Shown: positions 1 to 63,937 of the stretch, piece after piece | Position numbering within the stretch: the first letter of the stretch is position 1 | How the letters are laid out: every line of letters starts with the position of its first letter | NCBI RefSeq assembly: GCF_901709675.1 | Contig: NC_051097.1 | Location: forward strand, 4,206,539 to 4,270,538 | DNA: 64,000 bases | Origin: Syngnathus acus | Lineage: Eukaryota > Chordata > Actinopteri > Syngnathiformes > Syngnathidae | Direction of reading: 5' to 3' | The notes under the pieces: model-generated | What the model was told of the DNA's origin: nothing | The model's input: the letters and a program-made list of their open reading frames with translations, nothing else | Databases searched by the model: none | Translations under genes and position numbers: made by a program

Positions 1-2001
1 TGTGCAAAATGTTGCCTCTGAAGAAAAAATAAAAACTCAGAATTGTGCCGAGGTCTTGGCAGGTCAAATTTACATCATTTTGCTCATGAAATGTGTGATC
101 GAAAGAACAAAAATGTGGTAGCACCTCAAGGTACAATCTTTGATGTTCTGTATTCTATGGCAACTGACCACGCCTCATAAATGACGCCACAAACTTTGAA
201 AGGGGTCTACAGCATTTGCTCGTATAAAAATGGATTCCTTATCATTTAATTGTGGAGTTTGGTTGGGGAAGTTTGAGTGAGGACTAGTAAGGACAAACTT
301 CTAGTGTGGCCTACACAATGGTATGGTCATGTTTCGCTGCTTATACAACATTCTCACTAATGTTCATTGATGGTGTGACATCCATGGGTGACACATTAAA
401 CCAAATGCTACACAATTGATATGACAGCATTATAGTGCAGATGAGTAATGAGACAAAATTTACAGCAAAACACACTGAAGACAAATGATATTGAGTATTC
501 TGCATTGGCCAACTTGGTGGCCTGCTCTCAAACTGAATATTTCTGAATAACTTGAACTGAGGTAACTATTTGTAGGGTAACTTACTCTAAGATGTCAGAT
601 AATTGGGAATTATTTCGATTTGATGTGTTGATTATTTTTTTATCTTAATGCACAATAGAATTATCCTTATTAATCAATCATCCTTCCATTGGTTTGAAGC
701 ACACTGCTACTACACATGGCTCTGTGTCACCAGTTGTTCAGGGTGTGACTGGAGTGAAATTCTGAAGATGGGAGCGTCCTACAAAGACAACCTTTACTCA
801 CACTGATAACTCCCTCTGCTGCAATAACTTAAGATGAGATAGCTGACTGATTCCCTTCAACAGTTATGCTTTTTAAGCAATGCTCAAAAGTGCTTCGTCG
901 ATATCTTCTGCTATCTTCATCACCTCTGCGATGTAGAGTTCATCTGTTCGTTCTTGACAGTTGTTTTGGTCTTGAACTTGAACCCTACAAAAATATTTCC
1001 AGGAACAAAAGCTTCGTTCAAAATGAGACTGAACCCATTGGCATGGAATTCACACGTTCCGATCATTTATTTAGTCAGGTGTCTCAAAAAGATTGACATT
1101 TTTTCTTAGGAATTAATTCGGACAAAAGCATATAATCCGGCGACCAACCAAAAGTTGCAAAATTCTATCCATCAATAATGTCAGCGGACATGAATGCTAT
1201 CATAATTAAACAATGACGGCATGGTAAACCAGAAGAAAATTTGCTAAGGGTTCTACTTCTCTGTAGATGAGCGCAACAAAATGTCGCAATGTTGTTTAAT
1301 GGTTAATACAAAACAATACATTCATTTTATTAGCTTAATTAAAAATGCCCTTTTTTTTTTTACAGATATAATAACAGATTGAGATGACTACACTTACTAT
1401 TCACCCTTTAATCAAGTACTCAAGGACTGGAATGACAATATGCAATCACTACTTGGGCAGCCTTATCTCTAACAAATTAGTTGACTGTTCAAACAAGATT
1501 TGGAAAGCAGCAGAAAAACAGCTATTCATTTGAAAGGTGATGAAGTAGATGGACGGTAAGGCAAACATTACTCATAATGTCGCTGAGGTCACCATATTTG
1601 TACTTTAGAGTGCTTTTGCAAGTGCCTCGTCCAATCCAAACACAAACAATCTTCCGTAGAAAACGTGTTCTGTTACCGTAAACTGGCCCATAGAAAAGAG
1701 GAAGCTGTTGCGATGGAGTTGCATTCCAACAGCAGTGACATAACCCAAAGTTGTACAAAACAAATTGGAGTATCACTTACGTACGCTAACACAGTAGTCA
1801 AGTCAGAAATCAATCCAAGGAAAAGTGTGTCCAGTCGCATCTATAAAACAGAATATAACCAACAACGTTTACATTATTTACTGTAAATGATTGTTGTGGC
1901 ATTTAAAGCACTTGTTGCACAACGAGGATGGACATGAACTCTCACATTGTTCTCATTAACACTGTAGGCCTATAGCAGATAGATGATATTGGATGTTAAT
2001 T
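1..2001. other. Downstream flank, no gene recognised
   Basis: AT-rich DNA with only short open frames and no splice-compatible homology that I recognise. The fragment near 230-480 (animal-like TGGGGAAGTTTGAGTGAGGACTA, and so on) may be a decayed transposon, but nothing supports a family assignment. Confidence 0.4.
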
Positions 2002-2236
2002 TACCGTATTTTCCACATTATAAGGCGCACCTAAAAACCTCCAATTTTTTCAAAAGCCTTATAATCCGGTGCGCCTTATATATGGACCAATATTGAGCCA
2101 CTACAGCAGGCGTGTTCAAAGTCCGGCCCGCGGGCCAAATGTATATATCTTATATATGGACAAAGTTTTAAAATGGGCCATTCATTGAAGGTGCGCCTTA
2201 TAATCCGGTGCGCCTTATAGTGCGGAAAATACGGTA
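2002..2236. mobile_element. Non-autonomous DNA element with TACCGTATTTTCC termini (copy 1)
   Basis: It starts TACCGTATTTTCCACATTAT and ends with the inverse CGGAAAATACGGTA. The inside repeats TATAAGGCGCACC and TAATCCGGTGCGCCTTATA in both orientations. A second, larger copy is at 52452-53207, and two copies sharing termini and internal motif show a dispersed MITE. Nested at about 2105-2140 is a GTGTTCAAAGTCCGGCCCGC segment that resembles one end of a hAT element. No coding capacity. Confidence 0.8.
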
Positions 2237-2329
2237 TACTCACTTTGCATCCATTGCAGCCTGGGCATCCTGTGTCTGGGATCTGTGGTAGGAGTCTCTT
2301 CTCAAGTGTTGTTATATATTATTATTATT

Positions 2330-2440
2330 TTATAGTTGAATGGGTTTAGATTGGTGGATGTAACCCTAAAAGTTGTCAACTTGTGAAGCCCTTTGAGACA
2401 CTTCTGTGATAAGAGCTATACAAATAAATTTGCTTGACAT
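2330..2440 (+). mobile_element. LINE 3'-end-like fragment
   Basis: The sequence GTGAAGCCCTTTGAGACACT, then TGTGATAAGAGCTATACAAATAAA followed by TTGCTTGACATGA, resembles the widespread fish retrotransposon 3' end (…GGGCTATACAAATAAACTTGA…). The family (Rex1/Babar-like or another) cannot be settled by eye. Confidence 0.5.
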
Positions 2441-5400
2441 GATATATGTTTTGGGATCCTGTAAGAATGTACAATAGTATAATCTAAAGAAAAACAAATG
2501 CTAATGTTATTGACAAATTACTAAATGACTGTGGTGGATTTACAACAAGCTATTTAATTGGACTTGTTGGATTGTGTTGGCGGATTGCAGCGGAACCCCA
2601 AAGGAAACTTTTCCTCGAAAATTTACCAAATACTCTTGACCATTATTTTTAGTTAATCCCTGTTTTTTTTCCTCACATATAGTAATTGATTACTTTAGGA
2701 GGTTTCATAGTCCCCCAAGTAAATTTAATATCATCTTATTGTTGTAATTTATACAAAAGGTTGCTTTTTCCACCCCAATGTTTTCTATCCTCAGTTACTA
2801 TAAGAAAAAAAAAATACTCAAGACTTGACTGCAATTTGTATGTTTTTAGATTAACTCAATCAATTTTCATATAAAAATGCACACAGCAAAAATCTAAATT
2901 AAAGAACCACATTTAAAATGTGATTAAAAAAAGCGATTCATATATTGTTCAGTTAAATGTTGATAAATCCTAATTAATTGTGACAACAAAGGACAATAGT
3001 GAAGATTTTTGAATTCAACTCATTATTGCAGTAAAACTGGTACAGAGTAACAGATTACAAAGCTCTTGGCACAGTCACCGAAAAAGAGAAATGAGATGTG
3101 TATGTACAACAAGGAGGGAGAAGAAATAAAAACACATTGGCTAACAGGGTAACATAAAATGACAATAATGTGAAATGATATGATCATAAAACAAATAGAA
3201 AATATGAAATTAAATGTTGCGAAAATAACATTATTTTAAAAAACACATTAATTGTACACTGACAGACTCAACCTAGGTCCGATTCAAAGCAGCATGGCCT
3301 TTTGACACAACAGTCAATTGTATTGGCAAACACTCAAAACAAACTGAAACTGCCTCGCACACCTACTAAAATATTTTTGGGCAAATAGCTGATACGATTG
3401 TTTGCAGACACTTGCTTCATTTATCTAAGACGACTCCAATGTTATTATTATTTTTTTTTTTTACAAAACTTGATTTGGAATTGTGTTCTGCGGGACTTTG
3501 ATTTACATCTTGAATAAATAAATGTACAGGAGTCAGAGCAGGCCCATGGCCCTAAGTGTCACTTGACTATATGGACTTTCTTTGGATGCACTTTTGTTTC
3601 CAAACACTTCAAGTAAATTAACATCAATGTAATTCAATACACAATCAAGGTCCTGTTGTGACAAATATGTCTGAGGGTAGTCCGATTTTACACAACAGAG
3701 CAAAAGCATGCTTTTTTGCACATTTTTTCCCCAATGCAAATCCAACCCCCCCCATCCCACCAAATGCCCTGGGCTGGCTCTGAAAGAATTTGCTCCTGGT
3801 GGAGGTACAGAATAATTTGAGTTACACTTCTGCTGGTCTGCAACCACAACAACAGTACGATGTAAAACTGACAATGCAGAGTTTGGAATGCGATGTTTTA
3901 ACCAGACAAATACTATTTTATTAAAAACTGCTTCATCATCATCGTCACATCTCACAGGCATGTCCTCACCCCACTGAAACCTCACAGAATTTGATTTGTA
4001 ACTATTTACAACTATTTATCTGCAAAAAAATACAATTACAATGGACATAATATGAAGTTTGGGGATTTGGACAAATACCATACTGTATATGTGTTTTGAA
4101 CTCATCAGCATCATTGTCCTAACATCCCTATTCCATCTTCAACATGATTTAAAAAAGAAAAAAAAAAATCTGAATTTCTCATTTTACAATGACTTCAACG
4201 TGACAAATTTTAAAAACACACTTTTTTCTTTTTAAATACTAATTCCTGAAAAAAACAACACATTTCTAGGAACACAAATAACATCTACATGTAAAAATAT
4301 AAATTTTACATACACAATTTCAAAATATGGGTTCGGTTTGCTGTTTTGTTACATACAATTTACAATGTCTGTGTGTCACTGCCATGATGGATAGCAGTGT
4401 TGGTCCTCCTGTGCCATTTTGTCCTGTGCGGGGCGCCATATTAGAGGCAGAGGTTGTCATGGCAACATAAGAAGAAATAAGTCTGTCGATGATTTGTAAC
4501 ACTGGGGGCCTGACATTTCAGTCTTTGGAAAAATAATTCCTCCCCAAGCACACACTTATTTGCAAAAGGAAAAAAAAATGGAAAAAATCACCCTCCTTAT
4601 ATATGTATATATTTTTGTACATTTATATATAAATTGATCTATTCAAATAGATTATTTTTCCAGTTTCCGTGCCTTCCTGTTGATTGAGTAGGATTTTTAA
4701 TCGTGCCAAAATTGTCGCTTGTCAGAGAACAACACTAATGATAGCAAATTGTGTTGATTTTTTATTTTTATTTCTATTTTCTTACATTTTCTATAATAGA
4801 CATGTAAACCAGAACATACAAATAAAAATGAACAAGAAAACTATTTTCCTTAAAAAAATAAACGGAGGAAAAAAAGCGCTTTACAACATACAACCACACA
4901 CGTTGTACTGGAGACTACATTGGCTCAAGGAAAAGCCCATCACATATTGATAAAAAGCGGATCAGCTATATTACAGGAAGAGACGTGTTCACCATATAAA
5001 CTGGGCTGGGTTCAGGATAGTGGATTTCTTCCAAGGGGTAGGGCAAACAGGGGCGAGGGCTTGTTTTGCTAAATCAAGTGTCTGTCAGAACACGCTCTAG
5101 TTACACATAAGCATACAGTACATCAAATACACTTTATTTTTGTTTTGTTTTTTTTTATCCAAAAAATACTATTTTTTAATTTCTTTTTTTCAAACTTTTT
5201 TTTTTTTTAAATTCCCAGGTCTGGTACAAAAACCTGACTGCATAGAACCTAAAGACCAACAACAGGTTTCCCTAAGCTTGCAGCCTATAAAAGACCAGCT
5301 CTTCCTCTGGCGACTCCAATGATATGAACTCTAAAAAGGCACATTGGTAGAAGTGTGAATGTTCAAATTGCATCACTGGGACCACTCTGAGGGTTGGTGG

Positions 5401-6811
5401 GGTGGGGGTGGGCATCCTAAGGCTTGGATCAGCAGAAAGAGTAGCACTGAGATTGAGAAGATCTAAAACCGGTGGAGGTAAAAGATATTTTTATCTTAAC
5501 CCTGGAGTAAAAACAATATTCTGGTTCGCCTTATCTGTCAGATTTGACCTGTTTTAATATTCAACCTTATACCATCAGGCACTAGCCACGACTTTTAATC
5601 ACCGCTCAGACACTTTTGATGATTCTTTATGAAAGAAAACCACAGGACTTGCCCGTAAAAGGGGTTGGCTAAAAAATACAGTGGCCCCCTGGACATTAAA
5701 CAGTTTGATGGTCTAAATTGAAATCGAAACAAAATATGGTCCAAAAGTAGAAAAGTGATCTCGAAGCTAAAAAGGAAATGGAAAAAGGTGACGAGACAAC
5801 AAAAGGTAGCACACTATCAGCAGAGCTTTCTCACTTTCCAGTCTGTATTTCTTTAGATTTCAATATGTACTTTATGCCTCCCTAATAAACCAAAGAGGCA
5901 AAATGTAATGCTGATAAAACTATGTCAATTGATCATAATCAAAGTAATTTAAAATCTGAAACCAAGCCAGAATTAACACTCAATTCATCCAGAGGAATTG
6001 TTCAACTAGAAAGCCCACTCATTTGAGGTATTCGGGATACAGGAGAGGGTTTAACTTTTGAGATTTGGGTTCTCTTATGAACCAATCAACAAGGCATGAG
6101 AATTTATTCAGCCCTGCTATAGCGCCAAAGAGATGATTGTTCGTTTGTCTTCCCTTGCTGCATAACAATCGCCTCAATGTGATCTAAAATTCTCTTTTTC
6201 CATTCAAACCTATATGGAAGTTGGTCCATTTTACTCCTGGTCGGAATTCCTCAGCACTCCTTTGAGTGGCGTTTATGTGGAATGTGCATAATATGTATAA
6301 AGATACACTTCATTACTCAGCCCTATTCCATGTTGTTTTTTTTCTATCATTTAATGCAAATATATACAGTCAATTGGGATATTTTTGTCGAGACCTTGAT
6401 CATCAGCTTTTGCATTATCATCAATCTTGATAAATGTAATAGTATTCTTTTCATGATTGGTCTTTTCTTTGTGCAATTTCCAAACTGAGTGATTGAAATA
6501 CCCCAGTTCCTCAGTAGATTTGTTCCTTAGTGTGTGATCCACGTTTTCCCTTGTCGTATTGGAGTTCAGGTTAATTATGTTCAAGTGACTAATAGATTTG
6601 AATTAACTCTTCAAAATGGTTTTCCAATTTTGCAAGTCGGATATGATATGCTGACCGATTATTTCACTTCTCGCCCAAAGTCAGCAGGACTTTGCTCCAG
6701 CTCGCCCACAACCCCAATGAGGAAAAGTGGTACAGAAAAAGATGGATGGTTAGGAAATGGAATGAAACATTGATGAACATCTAGGTAATACATTTGACCT
6801 GTGCGACAAGG

Positions 6812-6834
6812 TTTTTTTTTTTTTTTTTTTTTTT
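6812..6834. repeat. Poly-T tract
   Basis: 23 uninterrupted T residues, followed by G and five more T. On the tcf4 transcript strand this is an A-rich tract inside the presumed 3' UTR and could cause internal oligo-dT priming. Confidence 0.9.
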
Positions 6835-7720
6835 GTTTTTAGTTCTGGTTTAATAGGGATCATTTAGTTTAAAAAGTACTTTTACCATTGCCATCGCAAA
6901 GATTTTAGAAACCTAAGAATGCCTTGTTTTGTACCCATACTTAATCTATAATCCATAACCGGTAATTTGTAAGAAACTTTGTTCGTTTTATTTTGTTTTA
7001 TCTCATTTCTACTTGTGTATCCATCCATCTGACTGTTTTACTGTTTTGCACCCAAGAGGATGTCAGGCACAGCTTCATCCACAGTGTGGCATATGTTTGC
7101 CATTCAGTCAGAGACATGCTGAGGCTGCACAATGTTTTTCAAAAAAATCTCTTTGAATATTTGATATGTTTTGTTTTGCGTAATTATTCTCTATACTCCC
7201 CACTGCACGAGTCCAGATGTTTTGCTATTATATTTATACATAGACAGTACTACACGTATCTTATATCGAAGCCCAATGTTCTTAAAACTGGGAATGGTGA
7301 TAGTAGAAGTCAAAGAATTTCTTAAATGACTGGTCAATCCATAGGTTTTCTCTTCCTTTGCAGTAATTTCATGACAAAATCTCCCACAAAGAGACGCTTT
7401 AAAATAGCCTCTTTGCATCGGCCATTGGGCGTCTCCGCACAAAAGGAGTTCACTTCAGGTGGAGATGCAAAGCAACCAATGACTGTGCAGTTTGTTTTCT
7501 TGATAGAAGAAGGAGGAAAAGGTGACGAGGAGGATTAGAAGCCACAAGAGGAAACACTGAGGCTGATCTGATTGGTCCGAAAATCTTGATTGGTTTGGCC
7601 AAGCAAGACTGGGTTTGATTGATTGCTAGGTGCTCATATAAACACTGTCAGAGGAAGTGGTCACTCATCATTTTGATGAACTCTGGCACCTTGGACCTGG
7701 AGAGAGATGAGAGAAAACTT

Positions 7721-7830
7721 AAAAAAAAAAAAAAAAAAAAAAGAGTGTATATATCTATATCTAGCTCTATATATCTATATCTATATATTATACATATACT
7801 GTATAATAAATAAATATATACATAAAATGG
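7721..7830. repeat. A22 tract followed by TA-rich microsatellite
   Basis: 22 A residues (7721-7742), then a TATATCTATATC-type imperfect repeat running to about 7830. Simple-sequence DNA in the presumed 3' UTR. Confidence 0.85.
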
Positions 7831-8330
7831 AATTAATAATTCTGTTTTTGAAAAAAGGTGCAAAATGATTCAAGAACAGAACCATTTTAAAATGAATTTT
7901 GTCATTTTGCAATGCAACACATAAAAGCATTCCAAATCCCAAACAAATCCAAATAATCGAATTTGAAGAAATAAATCATCCGGCCAGTATTGCTATAAAT
8001 ATTTCAACGACAATATTTGTATTTTCACACAGGCAACCATAAATATAACTGATCTTGTTTTCTGGTTCCGCATGGCAACATATTCTTACGTCGTTGCGCA
8101 AACAAATACATTGTGTGTCATTCATAATCCAAAAACGTTGTATGGTAGCGCCGTTGTAAAAGGAAGAAACCCTGTACGTGTCGGTCTGTTGGACTAATCA
8201 ACTTTTCATTGGACCGGGAATGCATTTTTGTAATCACTTCAAGTAATTAATGTTGTTTAAAATCAATATTGGATCAATATTGCAATGTATTTCTGTATGA
8301 TTTTCTTTTGTATTACTCTGGTGTTTAGAC

Positions 8331-8455
8331 CAAGGGTCTCCAAGTCCGGTCCTCTTGAGCCACTATCCAGCATGGTTCATATATTACCCTGTTCCAAAAC
8401 ACCTGAATGAAATAGCCTGGATAGGCTTCACAAGGACCGGACTTGGAGATCCCTG
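8331..8455. mobile_element. hAT-like MITE with AAGGGTCTCCAAGTCCGGTCC termini
   Basis: The left end, AGGGTCTCCAAGTCCGGTCC, is mirrored by GGACCGGACTTGGAGATCCCTG at the right end, enclosing about 80 bp with no coding sequence. This matches the common fish non-autonomous hAT pattern (CAGGGGTCTCCAACTCCGGTCCT). A clean 8-bp target duplication is not visible, so it is probably old. Confidence 0.75.
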
Positions 8456-9056
8456 TTTTTTTTGGACTCTTTCTTTTTTGTTGGTTCTTTGTCAAAAATG
8501 TGTTGCACAGCCAAGAACAAAACTACAAATAAAATAAGACAATAATAATGAAGACAGAACATAAAGTCACACATCAAAATCACACTTATACTGCCAATCT
8601 GTTGTTACAATGTACCCAGACGAGACCAAAACTAGTAAATCATGACTGGTTTCCTTTGTCCAGCTGTTGTATCATCAGCTCTGTACACATTTACTTGTCA
8701 AGAACTGGAAAGGTTTATTTAACTAAAAGGTGAGGTAACTTTAGAGTATGGGCTTTTGACTATTGACTTTCCATGCCATTTTCTGGAATGCTTTGGACTA
8801 GGGAAAGGCATCATACATATTTTTACTAATTTATTTTTCGGGGGGGGTATTTTTATCCCCATAACTGTCCAAAAGCCCAAAGACAAATTCTATATCAATT
8901 ATAACTTTAATTATCCTTTTTCAACTTGTTAATTTCAGATCATTCTGGACACTTTTAACAAGTATTCAATTTGGCTTTGAGTTGAAGGTACAACAGCAGA
9001 TTAGTGAATAAGTGAAATCTTCTGACCATTTATGGGGGAGAAGATGTTGCTGCATT

Positions 9057-60409
<51,353 letters not shown>

Positions 60410-61211
60410 CTGGTCCAGATGCAGAGTGGGACACAAAGAAAGGCAGTGTTAATCCAACCATTTTGTCTGCAGTAAAAAAAAAAAAAAAGTCTGCATCACA
60501 CAAAACAACCAGACAGTCCAAGCAAAACAAGTGTACACTTTAGTGCATAGTTATTTGGGCATGTGTTCTGCACTTCTGTATGATTGTCCTCAATGTTGTG
60601 AATAAATTTCAGCTTCAATATAAATGTGCAGACATTGAATCTCACAAGTTGTTTATTCAGACAATAACAGAATACTGAAAAATTGGACATTTCTGACCCA
60701 TGACTAGCAAAAGTTCACTAGCGCTCTGAGCTCATAATTTCTGTAAAGCAGCCTGAGCTACTGCTGCACTACACTCGAGGGGCAATCTGAATTTTAAATT
60801 TTAATTAAATAAATATATCAAGTGTATTCATCTGTATAAGTGATCCAAGACACCGACAACTATGCACAAAAGCTCAGTTTTTTTTTTTTTTTTTGTTTCT
60901 TTTAAGCCTGCCGTCTCAGCTAGAAGACTTGGATGTTGCTTAGAAGTTCTAAAAGGGCTGTTTTTTAAATTGGACTGGTTGCTAAAGAGATTTTAATCTT
61001 TACCTTTAGTACTTTTAAGTTTTCATTCAAGCAAAAAAATCAAAGCACTTTATCTAATGCTGATATCGTTCCCTTGCCAGGACTTTCCCCCGGCAATAAA
61101 AATTGAAATCATACCACCAATACAATTGGAACATAAATGGAACAAAACAAAGTCTTTATAGTCATCTCCATTTTGAAAGTATAATAGTAATTCTATGACA
61201 CAATGACAACA

Positions 61212-61262
61212 ACTACTACTACTGCGGCTACTACTACTACTACTACTATTAATAATAATAAT
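61212..61262. repeat. (ACT)n-(AAT)n trinucleotide repeat
   Basis: ACTACTACT units interrupted by GCGGCT and followed by AATAATAAT. Confidence 0.9.
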
Positions 61263-62376
61263 AAGGATAAGGCAAAAAGCTAGACAAAGAAACTATAAAC
61301 AACGGGAAAATACAGTCGAGCATTTTGAAACTATTTACAGTACCTCCATGGATGGAACATCATTGCCGAGACTCAGAATCTAACTTCTCCTCTGTGCTGC
61401 TTCTTCCCTCCTCTAACTGTGACCCTGTTTCACAACTCAGACTTTCCAAACACCTCTCACATTGTCGCTCTAATTAAGTTCAATCATTCTGCAGCAACAA
61501 GTGCCGGCTGGGCTGATCAGTGGAAGAGCGAAGGCACAAATAAGACACAGAAGGAAAGATGGATGGGAACTTTTTTAGAGAGGCATAAAAAGTTAGTGAG
61601 GAATAAAGAGGTGAAAAAGTGACCCTCCTCCCTTCTGTAAATAGAGTGTTCCACTACTCTGTTAAATTGTAGATCCCCCTCCCGAACGCCCGGCTTTGTC
61701 GTCAAGTAATTAGCGTGCAGTGTGTATAAAGCAGAGAGTGGAGGACTGTATTTGTGAGGTAGCAGTGGATGTTTTTCAGAATAATCTGAATTCTGATCAG
61801 CACATTGGTCCTCTCTGTGGTTGAAAACAAGAGTTAGCTTGGCACCGTTGAGCCAAGAAAGGCTTTTCTCATGCTAAGCAGGGTCTAAGTAGGCCAATTA
61901 CAGGGCCAGCCTCGGCCTCCGTGCCATTCTCCTGCTTAAAACAAAAGGGTCCTTGTCTTAAATAAAGTCAGCCTCACACACAAGAAGGAGTCAGACACAA
62001 AGGCCCGAACACACACACACACACACACACGCCATCTCGGTCATCTTTCGCCGTGAGACCGTGTGTCATCTGGGAGTAAAAGGGGGTTCCCATTAAAACA
62101 AAAAGAGTCTCATTGATTGTGGTGCTTTTCTTTCTTTTCTTGCTTTTCTCCTCTCGTACTTGAGCGCTGAGCCAGGCCAGACGGTCGCCCTGGCAACTAG
62201 ACGAGCTGGAGGAGAGACAAAATACCCATCTGTCTGTCTGACTGTCTCTCTTTACCTGCTTGTCTCCGTGTCCTTACTTGTAATATACTGTACTCAGTGA
62301 TGTCACTCTGGATACCAAGTAACAAAAGCGAGTTAAGTGCTAAGTCAATACGCAAGTATGGCTTTCATTCACATTC

Positions 62377-62590
62377 TGACCAGGGGTGGTGCTAAGGGGC
62401 TGGGACAAGGCAAGCGGCTATTACTTATGGAAGCAGCCCAAACAGACAGTACAAGCTTCAATTGTATTTTCCCTTATGGAGGCAGTACTTCACCACCAAG
62501 CCGCCAAATATCAATAAGTGTGCGGATCCAGCGTGTGATGCATCCAAATCAATCGATACGTGATATCGGTACTCGTTCATCCCTACTCAC
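62377..62590. mobile_element. Diverged dispersed repeat fragments
   Basis: GACCAGGGGTGGTGCTAAGG looks like one end of a hAT-type element, and CGATACGTGATATCGGTACT with CGTTCATCCCTACTC is the other repeat also seen at 33105-33225. Neither copy is intact. Confidence 0.45.
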
Positions 62591-63937
62591 GTATACAAAA
62601 TGGACAAATTTCATATTGATAACTGTAAAAAATAAAAGATTTTGACACGGGTATCACGCAAGATAGTTACCATCTGTTAGCAAAAAAAAGACATTTGGAC
62701 TGTGATTGCTTGCAGTCGTTTGTATATACTTTTATAGATCCCATTAGTTTATGTGCACCACTTGCGCTGGTTCATTTGTACATGTAAATGACATCAGTGC
62801 AAAATGTTTGAGCAGTCCCCTTGTTTGACATCTAGTGCTCCAAAATATTTAGTGGAGATTTGGGATGTGCATGCATGTGACACTCATGCATATGCACATA
62901 ATACACACACAACAGTGGAGTCTGTTTCTTGCAGAGCTGACTGGGCTTTTCGTGGCCAGCTGCTCACAAAGAAGGAAAGAACTAAGATAGATTACCAGAG
63001 AGTCCGGGAGGGAAACGCACAAATACAGACGCACTGAGAGGGACACAGATGAGTGTCTCTGCCATGACACTCATCAAGACATATGGCTGAATGCAACTCA
63101 CAGAGTTCTGTGAATCTGACCTTCAGTGATTAGGCTTGTCATCTTGCTGAAGCAGTGAGAATACTTGATGGGAGCGGTTAGAGGAATAACAAAAAGAAAA
63201 TATACGGAAGTCGCTTTTGGCAATACTTAAACTGATGAATTTCTCTCTCTTTGTGTTTTAAGAAGAACAGAATTACAATTTGCCAAAAGCAAACCCTTTG
63301 GCAGCTATCACTGTAATGACTGCGGATGCACAAATTTATCGACCAGACCTACTTTTTCTTTTTTATGTCACCTTATGTTGAATATGCAGATATAAACAAA
63401 GTCATTTGTCAAGTTGTGCAGTTCAAGTAAAAATAATGTTGAGTCGAAGTCAAAGTAAAGTCTAAAGTCAAGTCATTCATAAATTTTAGCCAAGCAATTT
63501 GAGTCCTAAGATTTTCTGACTTAAGTCAAGTCATGTGTGTGTGTGTGTGTGTGCGTGCGTGCGTACGTATATATACTATATCTTTTTTTTTTGCATGAAA
63601 TGTTGAGAGAGAGTGAGAGAAACATTGCAAGGAAATACTGGTAAAGCATCAGCACACCTGTATGCCAGCTTTGCTCCAGCTGACACACACTAGCGTGCAC
63701 GCAGCCCCCCCCCCCCCCCCTCCACACACACACACATACCAGCACACGCACGCACACACAGGTTCCTTAGGGATTCAAACCCTGAGGCATACCAGAGAAA
63801 TTCAAACCAGCAGAAACCAACAACTCACCATACTCAGGGCAAAGACAGTGTAACCGCAAATCGTACCCAATTTGCCACGACCGCAGTTTAAGAGCTGATT
63901 TAAATTAATTGAATTCAATTGATTCAATTGATTCAAT

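Larger units (their letters stand above)
3000..9056 (-). other. tcf4: tcf4 3' UTR and immediate downstream DNA (3' end not fixed)
   Basis: Downstream of the stop codon the minus strand has no homologous coding sequence. Known vertebrate TCF4 mRNAs have several kb of 3' UTR, so much of this block is probably transcribed. Many AATAAA-like hexamers occur on the minus strand (TTTATT on plus, for example near 8831, 8718, 6102 and 4758), so no single polyadenylation site can be chosen. Pumilio-type TGTANATA motifs occur at 7815-7822, 6361-6368, 4003-4010 and 3101-3108. It is interrupted by a hAT-like MITE (8331-8455), a T run (6812-6834) and an A run (7721-7742) followed by TA-rich DNA. Confidence 0.5.

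Noticed and set aside
3533-3985. 150-codon minus-strand frame downstream of the tcf4 stop
   Set aside because: No recognisable domain, and it lies in the presumed 3' UTR. Could be worth a protein search, but nothing visible supports translation.
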